Below, in pieces: positions 8,742-16,659 of a stretch of DNA of 64,000 nucleotides; within the stretch, counting starts at the first letter, position 1; each line of letters starts with the position of its first letter. The notes below the pieces were generated by a model. The model was not told the DNA's origin. It saw only the letters and a list, made by a program, of their open reading frames with translations, and ran no database searches. The position numbers were made by a program, and so were the translations under genes. Source of the DNA: Clostridia bacterium (GTDB lineage Bacteria > Bacillota > Clostridia > Oscillospirales > Acutalibacteraceae). The stretch spans positions 1 through 64,000 of the forward strand of contig JAFNVC010000018.1 of NCBI GenBank assembly GCA_017379935.1, written 5' to 3'.

Positions 8742-10660
8742 TAGTGCCTATGAAAAAGGTTTCTCTTATAATTATGGGAGATAAAAAATCCGAAACGCTC
8801 AAAAAGCTCCGCAAGCTCGGAATATTGCATATTGAAGCCGTTGAGGGCTCAGGCAAAAAGCTCGAGGAGCTCAAGGAGAGGGTATCACTGCTTGAAGGTG
8901 CACTCTTCAGCATTTCGGAGAAGAAAAACAAAAAGATAAAGCAGGAAAGCATCGAGGCAGAAAAGGCTGCTTCGATCGCAGAGGAAATCGTCACGCTTGA
9001 GGATGAAAAAAAGCTGTGCTCAGCCGAAAAAATCACTCTCAGTGCCGAGCTTGACAGACTTGCCGGTTGGGGTGAGCTTGATCCCGAGAGCTTCGGCTCG
9101 CTGGCAGGAAAGGGTGTCAGCCTTTCGCTTTATGAAATGCCGAAATCGGAATACGATAATCTCGGCGACGGAATAAAAACTCTTGCGCTCGAGAAAACAA
9201 AGACTTCCGTAAGATTTGTCCTGATAAGAACGGGTGCGGAGGGTGAGCAGGAGATTGTCGATTCCTTAAAGCCCTTCAGGTTTGAAATGCCCGAAACGTC
9301 AACGGCTGAAATCAGAGAAAAGCTTAAAAAGCTCGACAGCCGTATGCAGGAGATTGACGGAAAAATCGCATCGTTCGCAGGCTTTGCGGACGGCATAAAG
9401 AAGGCAATCAAGGCTTGCGAAAAGGATATCGAATTCGAAACCTACGCTACGGGTATGGCGAGCGAGGATTTATCCGACGGCGGAAAATCCGTGGCATACT
9501 TCACGGGCTACGTTGAGGAAGAAAATCTCGGAAATCTTATGCAGACCGCGAAGGAAAATTCGTGGGGACTTCTCGTTGAGGATCCGACCGAGGAGGATAA
9601 TGTCCCGACAAAGCTGAAAAATAATAAGTTTGTAAGCCTTATTTATCCGCTGACCGATTTCCTCGGAACGGTTCCGGGATATTTTGAATATGATATTTCC
9701 GGCTGGTTCTTAGGCTTTATTCTTATATTCTTCGGAATCATCTTCGGTGACGGAGGCTACGGACTTCTCATCTCAGCCGTTACGGGTGCGCTGATTGCAA
9801 AATCCCTTGCGGCAAAGAAAAAGGTTCCGCCCGCATTTCTGCTCATCGGGCTTTTCGGACTCTCAACCATTGTCTGGGGTACGGTTACCTGCACCTGGTT
9901 CGGACTTTCTCCCGAGCAGATTCCCGAATGGCTTCAGAAGCTGTCGGTTCCCGTTATCTCGAACGTTTACGCGGATAAAATCTGGTATCCGTTCTGGACG
10001 AACGGTGAGGCAGGACTCACAACGGCGCAGAATCTTCAGATTTTCTGCTTCTCGCTGGCTCTCGTTCAGCTGACGGTGGCGCATATAAAGGTTGCTGTCC
10101 GTAACAGAAAATCAATCAGGATTCTCGGCGATATCGGCTCGATAATGCAGCTTATCGGTATCTTTTACGTGGTGCTGAGCTTCGTTGTAAACGCTCAGGT
10201 TTTCCCGTTCGGACTTGTGATAGGCGGTATTCCCGTCGGAACGGCCGCTCTTGTGATGGTTATTGCGGGCTTCGTGATGAGCTTTGTTTTCTCGAATTAC
10301 GAGGGAAGCATCGTCAAGTCAATTCTCGAAAGCCTCAAAAACATCGTTTCCGTTCTGCTCGGCGTTGTCAACGTCTTCTCGGATATAGTTTCTTATATCC
10401 GTCTGTGGGCTGTCGGTCTTGCGGGTGCGGCAATTTCCGCAACCGTCAACGAGCTTGCAAGCCCGCTGCTCGGCAACTTCTTATTTATGATAATCGCGAT
10501 TGTGCTTCTCGTGTTCGGTCACGGACTTAATATGATACTGAACGTCCTTTCGGTTATCGTTCACGGTATCCGACTTAACACACTGGAATTCTCATCGCAT
10601 CTTGATATGTCCTGGAGCGGACATAAATTCAAACCCTTTGAAGAAAAAATTGAAAATTAA
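8738..10660 (+). CDS. atpI: V-type ATP synthase subunit I (membrane stator, subunit a)
   Basis: This 640-aa protein starts at MIVPMKKVSLIIMG (ATG 8738, GGAGG 10 bp upstream). The first 310 residues are a cytoplasmic coiled-coil arm. The rest has about seven or eight membrane helices with FGIIFGDGGYGLL at the first and SYIRLWAVGLAGAAIS near the end; the Arg in that segment is the conserved residue that faces the rotor ion site. This subunit carries the ion half-channels. It is followed after 12 bp by the proteolipid gene. Confidence 0.92.
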   Translation: MIVPMKKVSLIIMGDKKSETLKKLRKLGILHIEAVEGSGKKLEELKERVSLLEGALFSISEKKNKKIKQESIEAEKAASIAEEIVTLEDEKKLCSAEKITLSAELDRLAGWGELDPESFGSLAGKGVSLSLYEMPKSEYDNLGDGIKTLALEKTKTSVRFVLIRTGAEGEQEIVDSLKPFRFEMPETSTAEIREKLKKLDSRMQEIDGKIASFAGFADGIKKAIKACEKDIEFETYATGMASEDLSDGGKSVAYFTGYVEEENLGNLMQTAKENSWGLLVEDPTEEDNVPTKLKNNKFVSLIYPLTDFLGTVPGYFEYDISGWFLGFILIFFGIIFGDGGYGLLISAVTGALIAKSLAAKKKVPPAFLLIGLFGLSTIVWGTVTCTWFGLSPEQIPEWLQKLSVPVISNVYADKIWYPFWTNGEAGLTTAQNLQIFCFSLALVQLTVAHIKVAVRNRKSIRILGDIGSIMQLIGIFYVVLSFVVNAQVFPFGLVIGGIPVGTAALVMVIAGFVMSFVFSNYEGSIVKSILESLKNIVSVLLGVVNVFSDIVSYIRLWAVGLAGAAISATVNELASPLLGNFLFMIIAIVLLVFGHGLNMILNVLSVIVHGIRLNTLEFSSHLDMSWSGHKFKPFEEKIEN

Positions 10661-10672
10661 GGAGAGTTATTT

Positions 10673-11098
10673 ATGAATTTCGGATTATTAGCAACTGCTC
10701 TGGCAATGGGTATTGCCGCAACAGGTTCAGCAATCGGTATCGGCATCGCCGGTCAGGCATCAATTGGCGCCTGGAAAAAGTGCTATATGAGCAACAAGGC
10801 AGCACCGTTCATTCTTACGGTTTTCGCAGGTGCGCCGCTTACACAGACAATCTACGGCTTCCTTCTTATGCAGCAGATGAGCTCATCAACAGCTGACCCT
10901 GCATTCCTTCTCGGTCTCGGTATCGCATCAGGTGTTGCGATGGCAGTTTCCGCTGTTGTTCAGGGTAAGGCAGGTGCCGCAGGTGCAGATGCTCTTGCAG
11001 AGACAGGTAAGGGCTTCTCACAGTACATCACGGTTGTCGGTCTTTGCGAAACGGTTGCACTTTTCGCACTCGTTTTCAGTATGGTTGCACTCGGCTAA
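10673..11098 (+). CDS. atpK: V-type ATP synthase subunit K (proteolipid rotor ring)
   Basis: This 141-aa, four-helix protein is a duplicated hairpin, with the ribosome binding site AAGGAGAG. The ion-binding glutamate is E126 in the fourth helix (VGLCETVALF). T57-Q58 in APLTQTIYGF and Q97 in VVQGKAGAAG line up with the Thr, Gln and Gln that bind sodium in Enterococcus hirae NtpK. From this I infer a Na+-coupled rotor rather than H+. One carboxylate per two hairpins is typical of V-type rings. It is the last gene of the operon and is followed by a strong terminator. Confidence 0.93.
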   Translation: MNFGLLATALAMGIAATGSAIGIGIAGQASIGAWKKCYMSNKAAPFILTVFAGAPLTQTIYGFLLMQQMSSSTADPAFLLGLGIASGVAMAVSAVVQGKAGAAGADALAETGKGFSQYITVVGLCETVALFALVFSMVALG

Positions 11099-11111
11099 AA
11101 AGAGAATCGGA

Positions 11112-11140
11112 AAGAGCAGGTACGCCTGCTCTTTTTCTTT
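11112..11140 (+). terminator. intrinsic terminator of V-ATPase operon
   Basis: AAGAGCAGG / CCTGCTCTT stem followed by TTTTCTTTT, 14 bp after the atpK stop. Confidence 0.9.
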
Positions 11141-11144
11141 TATG

Positions 11145-11173
11145 TTGAGGATTTATAACGGATGTGATATAAT
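11145..11173 (+). promoter_or_regulatory. promoter of the GH78-like gene
   Basis: TTGAGG (11145-11150), 17-bp spacer, TATAAT (11168-11173) with the extended TG at 11165-11166. It lies directly after the V-ATPase terminator and 31 bp before the next start codon. Confidence 0.75.
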
Positions 11174-11203
11174 TGATTTACGACAACCGAAAGGGGATTT
11201 GTT

Positions 11204-13363
11204 ATGAACAGGGAAAAGCTTTTCCGCAATGCGAAATGGGTCGGCGCGGCTGAGCGCACGGCAGAAGACTTTGCAGTGCTAAGAGGATTTTTTAATATTA
11301 AGTCAGCGCAACACGTTACGCTTAACGTGCTCGGACTCGGATTTTTCAAGTGCTTTATCAACGGCACCTGCATCAATCCCGATACCTTTCTGCCCTTGTC
11401 CTCCGATTTCGAAAGCACCTGCGACCCGGTGGATGAGAAGCTTTCCGCACACAGAGTTTATGTTCCCGTATTTGACATAACCCCGTTCGTGAAATCGGGT
11501 GAAAATACAATCGATATCCATTACGGAGGCGGCTGGTATACCCACAGGTCACGCACATTCGGTCTGCCGAAGGCGATTTACTGTATCACCGCCGAGGGCG
11601 ACGGCACGGAATATTTTGTTTCCGACGAAAGCTGTCTTATCGGTAAAAGCCTCGTCTCGCAGTACGATTTTACAAGCGAGGAGCATCACGATTACAGCGG
11701 TGATTTTTCCGTGTGGGAAAACGCTGTCGAAACAGAGTCTCTTGATACCGAGTATTGCTCGACGGACTGTCCGTGGGATAAGCTGATACGCGAGTTACCC
11801 GTCAAAAAAATCAAGGAAAATGTTTACGATTGCGGTGAGAATACGACGGGCTATCCTGTGCTGAAAATCACGGCAGAAAAGGGCGAAAAAATCGTTGTCA
11901 ATTTTTCCGAGGAATGTCTGCCTGACGGTAGCCTTGACCCGACTCATATCCACGGGCAGCAGTTTACGGTGATTTCGGACGGCACGGAAATGCTCGTTCA
12001 GCCTGAATTCACCTGGTTCGGCTTCAGGTATTTTGAGGTTATCGGCAAAGTCGTGCCCGAATGTGTCAAGGTGATTTATGTCGATGTGCCCGTTTCGTCA
12101 ACCTTTGAATGCGACAACGAAACGCTCAACTGGATTTACAAAACATTTATACATACAATGCTTTGCAATATGCACACGGGACATCCGTCAGACTGTCCTC
12201 ATCTTGAAAGACGCGGCTACACGGGTGATGGTCAGCTGACCTGCAACGCGGTGCTGACGGTGCTTGACGCAAGACGGCTCTATGAAAAATGGATGCAGGA
12301 TATTGCCGACGGTCAGGACGTCCTCAGCGGACATATACAATATACCGCGCCGTATATCCGAAGCGGCGGCGGTCCCGGAGGCTGGGGCTGTGCGATTGTC
12401 GAGGTGCCGTATCAGCTTTATAAGCACTACGGCGACAAGACCATGCTTGAAAAATACTACGGAAATATGCGCCGTTACATTGACTATCTTGAGGCACATT
12501 CGGAATACGGCGTTGTCACAAGCGACAAAAAGGGCGAGTGGTGTCTCGGCGACTGGTGCGGTCCGAATATCCTTTACCCCGACAGGGATATAACTTCACA
12601 CAATCAGCAGGTTATTCTGCCTGCACCGATGGTCAATACATATTTTATGGTCAAATCTCTCACACAGATGTGCGAGATTGCCCGCATAATCGGCAGGGAA
12701 GAGGATATCGCGGAATATGAAAAGAAAATCGACTACCGCAAGGGTGCCGTTAAGGCGGCATATTTCAACACCTTTGACGATAACTTTGTTATGAATGTTC
12801 AGGGTGCAAACTCCTTTGGTGTTGATATCGGTCTCGGCAACGAAAAAACATATCAGAATATGGTCAGCTATTATAAAAAGCTCGGTCATTACGATACGGG
12901 AATTTTTGCAACGGATATTGTTACCCGCCTGCTGTTTGAGAAGGGTGACGGCGACCTTGCAGTTGACCTTATGACTCACGACGGCGAGCAGGGCTATGAG
13001 CACTGGCGCAAAAACGGCGCAACAACCTTCCACGAATATTGGGACAGCAATCGCAGCCGCTCACACAGCCACCCGATGTTCGGCTCGACCGTTGCATATA
13101 TTTTTGAATATCTGCTCGGTATCAGGCAGGCAGAAAATACGGCCGGATACACCTCACTTGTTATTGCACCGCAGTGCGTTGGCCGATTCGGAAGAATGAG
13201 CGGAAGCATCACGACACCGAACGGAGTTGTTGCAGTCAGCTATGAAAATAAAAACGGCGCAGTGAAATTTATAGTCACAATTCCGCAGAACACAAAGGCA
13301 ATATTCAGCTATGCAGGCAAAGAATACGCTCTTTCGCAGGGTGAAAATGAGCTTGATTTCTGA
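11204..13363 (+). CDS. alpha-L-rhamnosidase-like glycoside hydrolase (GH78 type)
   Basis: This 719-aa enzyme has no signal peptide, so it acts in the cytoplasm on imported rhamnosides or oligosaccharides. The N-terminal beta-sandwich region (about 1-270) includes CFINGTCINPDTFLP, typical of the rhamnosidase N domain. The (alpha/alpha)6 barrel begins near 300 and carries DCPHLERRGYTGDGQ (about 328-342, with the acidic residues of the active site) and GATTFHEYW (about 604-612). A short C-terminal beta domain follows. The start ATG has GAAAGGGG upstream. It has its own promoter and appears monocistronic, with a further promoter starting at its stop codon. The substrate is inferred from family only. 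Confidence 0.8.
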   Translation: MNREKLFRNAKWVGAAERTAEDFAVLRGFFNIKSAQHVTLNVLGLGFFKCFINGTCINPDTFLPLSSDFESTCDPVDEKLSAHRVYVPVFDITPFVKSGENTIDIHYGGGWYTHRSRTFGLPKAIYCITAEGDGTEYFVSDESCLIGKSLVSQYDFTSEEHHDYSGDFSVWENAVETESLDTEYCSTDCPWDKLIRELPVKKIKENVYDCGENTTGYPVLKITAEKGEKIVVNFSEECLPDGSLDPTHIHGQQFTVISDGTEMLVQPEFTWFGFRYFEVIGKVVPECVKVIYVDVPVSSTFECDNETLNWIYKTFIHTMLCNMHTGHPSDCPHLERRGYTGDGQLTCNAVLTVLDARRLYEKWMQDIADGQDVLSGHIQYTAPYIRSGGGPGGWGCAIVEVPYQLYKHYGDKTMLEKYYGNMRRYIDYLEAHSEYGVVTSDKKGEWCLGDWCGPNILYPDRDITSHNQQVILPAPMVNTYFMVKSLTQMCEIARIIGREEDIAEYEKKIDYRKGAVKAAYFNTFDDNFVMNVQGANSFGVDIGLGNEKTYQNMVSYYKKLGHYDTGIFATDIVTRLLFEKGDGDLAVDLMTHDGEQGYEHWRKNGATTFHEYWDSNRSRSHSHPMFGSTVAYIFEYLLGIRQAENTAGYTSLVIAPQCVGRFGRMSGSITTPNGVVAVSYENKNGAVKFIVTIPQNTKAIFSYAGKEYALSQGENELDF

Positions 13364-13392
13364 TTGATTTATTTGACAATAAATGTTATAAT
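13364..13392 (+). promoter_or_regulatory. promoter of the metallophosphoesterase gene
   Basis: TTGATT (13364-13369), 17-bp spacer, TATAAT (13387-13392), extended TG at 13384-13385. It begins at the last base of the upstream stop codon region. A TTGACA at 13373 overlaps but is not at a usable distance from this -10. Confidence 0.65.
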
Positions 13393-13421
13393 TCTTTTAT
13401 AGTATTTTGGGAGGGAATATG

Positions 13422-14687
13422 ATGAATTCGATTCCTGCTTTTTTCCTCGCGGTGCTGATTGCATACGGCTCGATTGTGTCGATTTTTATGCAGCCGTCAG
13501 CGCCTGAAGATACGGGTGATTTCACACCCGTTACCCGTTTTATCGTCACGAGCGATTCGCACATCACAACTATCGGTGACGTGCAGTCATCGAGACTTGA
13601 AAAAATGATCAAAATGGGTTACAGAATAGCAAAGAAGGATAAGGAATATAATTCTCTCGATGCCGTGCTTATCGCGGGCGATGTTACCGATATGGGAACA
13701 AAAATCGCTTTCGGCAGCATCAAGGCGGCTACAATGCCCGTGTTAAAGGGTGACACTCAGTTCCTCGCTACAATTTCGACATCCCACGATGACCGCAATC
13801 TCGGCAAGGAATCCCTTGAGCTTTATGAGCAGATTATGGGTCAGGAGACTGATTTCCACCGTGTTATAAACGGTTTCCACTTTATCGGTATTTCCGCGTC
13901 CAAAACCGAGGGCGAGCATTACAGCGATTATCAGAAGCAGTGGCTTGTGCAGGAGCTTGACAAGGCTGTTGCAGATGATCCGGATAAGCCGATTTTTGTT
14001 CTTCAGCACGAGCATATTTCAAACACCGTTTACGGCAGCTCGGATTTTGAGGGCTGGGGAATGCCTGATTTTGCTGAAATTCTGAAAAATTATCCGCAGG
14101 TTGTTGATTTTTCGGGCCATTCGCATTATCCTAATAATGACCCGCGTTCAATCTGGCAGGGTGAATATACCGCTATCGGTACGGGCGGCCTCTATTATGC
14201 TGAGGTTACCGTTGATGATATTAAAACCGTTCATCCCGCAGGCTATCGCTTCGCTTCAACCTTCTGGGTTGTAGAGGTTGATGCAAACAACCGCATCCGC
14301 CTTCGCTCGGTTGACCTTGTTTCACAGGAATATCTTTGCGAATACATCCTCGAGGGACCGCTCGACAGAAGCTATACTCCCGAAAAGCAGCTGTCACGCT
14401 CATCTGCACCCGCTTTCAGTGCAGATGCAAGGCTCAGGGTGAGAAACGGCAAGGCTGTTTTCGATGCCGCTGAGTCTACTGACGGTATGCCGATTTTCCT
14501 TTACCGTGCTTTTGCGGTGGATGCTGAAGGCAACCGCACACCCGTCGGCAAGGTCGTGCCGAAATATTACAGATACAATGTTCCCGATACAGTTAAAATT
14601 ACGCTTGAAAATCTGCCCGACGGCGAATATACAATCGAGGTCGTTGCAGAAAATTGCTACGGTATACAGTCGGAGCCTCTTAAATAA
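13422..14687 (+). CDS. exported calcineurin-like metallophosphoesterase
   Basis: This 421-aa protein has an N-terminal hydrophobic signal or anchor (NSIPAFFLAVLIAYGSIVSI). ATG 13422 is 6 bp after GGGAGGG; ATG 13419 is an alternative. Metal-binding blocks are TSDSHITT, IAGDVTDMG, VLQHEHIS and DFSGHSHYP; the usual GNHD/E block is replaced by STSHDDR, which is atypical. The C-terminal part (about 320-421) is a beta-rich accessory domain. It probably hydrolyses a phosphoester outside the membrane; the substrate is not shown. It precedes another exported hydrolase by 44 bp, probably in one transcript. Confidence 0.8.
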   Translation: MNSIPAFFLAVLIAYGSIVSIFMQPSAPEDTGDFTPVTRFIVTSDSHITTIGDVQSSRLEKMIKMGYRIAKKDKEYNSLDAVLIAGDVTDMGTKIAFGSIKAATMPVLKGDTQFLATISTSHDDRNLGKESLELYEQIMGQETDFHRVINGFHFIGISASKTEGEHYSDYQKQWLVQELDKAVADDPDKPIFVLQHEHISNTVYGSSDFEGWGMPDFAEILKNYPQVVDFSGHSHYPNNDPRSIWQGEYTAIGTGGLYYAEVTVDDIKTVHPAGYRFASTFWVVEVDANNRIRLRSVDLVSQEYLCEYILEGPLDRSYTPEKQLSRSSAPAFSADARLRVRNGKAVFDAAESTDGMPIFLYRAFAVDAEGNRTPVGKVVPKYYRYNVPDTVKITLENLPDGEYTIEVVAENCYGIQSEPLK

Positions 14688-14731
14688 GGCTACCGCATTG
14701 ACATACATTATAAAAAAGGAGAGTGCAACAA

Positions 14732-16612
14732 ATGAAAAAAATCATTAAAAAGGTGATTGCTATGGCACTTTGCATTTCTATGCTCGCATCCTTGGGTGCG
14801 GTGGGCGCTTCCGCAAAGGTGGAAACTGAATGCGGCGGCAAGTGCGAGTATTCGCCCGTAATTGTTCTTCCCGGCATCAATCATTCACCCACATATCTCT
14901 ACGACGAGAACGACGAGCCGTTTATGGTCAACGGCAGCCACCTCGGCGGTACGCTTCTCATTATCAACGAGGGTGCACTTTCAGCCCTTGCTATCATCAA
15001 GGCTGTGGCAAGCGTACTCGGTACACTCGGCCTTCAGATGAACGTCGGTCTTGATAAGGTTGCTTATGACCTCGTTTCTGAGCTTTTCAAATATCAGAGA
15101 TGTGACGAAAACGGCGACCACGTTGAAAACCTCAAGACAAAGAGATGGAACCATTCGCTCGAATATATGACTCAGGATGACCTCGACTGGACATACAGAA
15201 TGGTACCGATGAAGGCTCTTGTTGATGAGATCGGCGAGGATCACGTTTATTTCTTCACCTTCAATCTTGTCGGCGATCCGATGGATTCTGCAGATGAGCT
15301 TAAGGAATATGTTGAAATGGTAAAGGAGCAGACAGGCCACGATAAGGTTTCCTTCCTTCCTGTCAGCCTCGGCGGTACAATCCTCACAGCTTACCTTGAA
15401 AAGTATGGCCACGAGGACCTTGACCAGATTGTCAATGCTGTTGCCTGCCTTGACGGTACGGACATCGTTGCTGACTTTATGGCAAGAGAATGGAGACTTG
15501 AGGACGAGTATCTCTATCATCAGTTTATCGCAAATATTTTTGTTGAGTCAGAGGATAAGCCGACTCTCGGTTACCTTATCAATACTCTTCTTCACATCTT
15601 CCCGCGCGCAGGCGTTGACGGACTTCTCTCGGGCGCAATGAGCGCAATCCTTGATACTCTTATGATCAACTGCCCGCAGTTCTGGGCAATGCTTCCGTCA
15701 TACAGATACGAGGCTCTCGCTGAAAGATATCTTGCTGACAAGCCCGCTCTCAAGGCAAGAACAGATGCCTTCCAGCAGGCAAGACTTAACCTTAAGCAGA
15801 ACATCCTCGATGCTGTTGCAGACGGTGTACGTGTCAACTCAATCGCAGGTGCAAACCTTGACTTCGGCGAGCAGATGTATACATATTTCAACATCGTTGC
15901 TTCTGCAGAAAAGTATAATTCAGACGGTATTGTAAACCTTAACTCAACAACACTCGGCGCAACAGGTGCTGCACACGATCAGACACTTGCAGATGTTGAT
16001 TACGAGAAGAATACATACTGTGACGATCCGAAACATAACCACGTTTCACCCGATAATATGGTTGACGTATCAACAGCAATCCTTCCCGAGAATACATGGA
16101 TTTTCCTTGATCAGCATCACGAGGTAGGATACAATGACGTTGTTCTTAACCTTGCAAAGGCTATCTTCCTTAATGAGATAACGGACGTTCACTCAGACCC
16201 CGAGAACTATCCGCAGTACAACTATCCCTGCTATACACAGAGTCTCCGCCGTTGGAAGCTTCCCGATGCAAAGAGGGTTGATCAGTCAGCACTCAATGCA
16301 GAGGATAAGGCAGAGCTCAATGCCGCTATCGCAGAGGCAGAGGCAGTTCTCGCAATGACGGTTGCAGACCAGCCGAGAGTTGAGGCAGCAGAAGCAAGAC
16401 TCATCGCTATCCTTCACAAGGTTGGTGCAGAGGGCTATGAAAATATCGCGGCGGATGAGCCGTCAGCACTCGATCCGATTCTTGAAAAGCTTACCTATGC
16501 GCTCAGCCAGGGCTCACTCATCATATTCGGCGGCGGAAGCCCCGTTGATAAGTTCCTTGAGCCCGTAAAGACTCTGGTTAAGACAGTTTTTGAAATTATC
16601 ATCAAGAAATAA
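14732..16612 (+). CDS. exported lipase/acyltransferase-like alpha/beta hydrolase
   Basis: This 626-aa protein has a signal peptide (KKIIKKVIAMALCISMLAS, cleavage after ASA near residue 30); ATG 14732 lies 9 bp after AAAGGAG. VIVLPGINHSPTYLYD looks like the oxyanion-side start of a lipase/LCAT-type fold, and VSFLPVSLGGTILTAYL (about 208-224) gives a nucleophile elbow with Ser in a V-S-L-G-G context, a variant of G-x-S-x-G. A late Asp/His pair may be provided by DGIVNLNS and DQHHEVGYND (about 390-480). The C-terminal about 100 residues are helical. It is likely a secreted esterase or lipase; the substrate is unknown. Confidence 0.6.
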   Translation: MKKIIKKVIAMALCISMLASLGAVGASAKVETECGGKCEYSPVIVLPGINHSPTYLYDENDEPFMVNGSHLGGTLLIINEGALSALAIIKAVASVLGTLGLQMNVGLDKVAYDLVSELFKYQRCDENGDHVENLKTKRWNHSLEYMTQDDLDWTYRMVPMKALVDEIGEDHVYFFTFNLVGDPMDSADELKEYVEMVKEQTGHDKVSFLPVSLGGTILTAYLEKYGHEDLDQIVNAVACLDGTDIVADFMAREWRLEDEYLYHQFIANIFVESEDKPTLGYLINTLLHIFPRAGVDGLLSGAMSAILDTLMINCPQFWAMLPSYRYEALAERYLADKPALKARTDAFQQARLNLKQNILDAVADGVRVNSIAGANLDFGEQMYTYFNIVASAEKYNSDGIVNLNSTTLGATGAAHDQTLADVDYEKNTYCDDPKHNHVSPDNMVDVSTAILPENTWIFLDQHHEVGYNDVVLNLAKAIFLNEITDVHSDPENYPQYNYPCYTQSLRRWKLPDAKRVDQSALNAEDKAELNAAIAEAEAVLAMTVADQPRVEAAEARLIAILHKVGAEGYENIAADEPSALDPILEKLTYALSQGSLIIFGGGSPVDKFLEPVKTLVKTVFEIIIKK

Positions 16613-16625
16613 ATTACAAAAAATA

Positions 16626-16659
16626 AAGGAGTGTTCACTGAACACTCCTTATTTTTTAT
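16626..16659. terminator. bidirectional terminator between convergent genes
   Basis: AAGGAGTGTTC / GAACACTCCTT stem followed by ATTTTTT. It serves the forward lipase-like gene, and on the other strand follows the stop of the DUF4838 gene. Confidence 0.85.
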
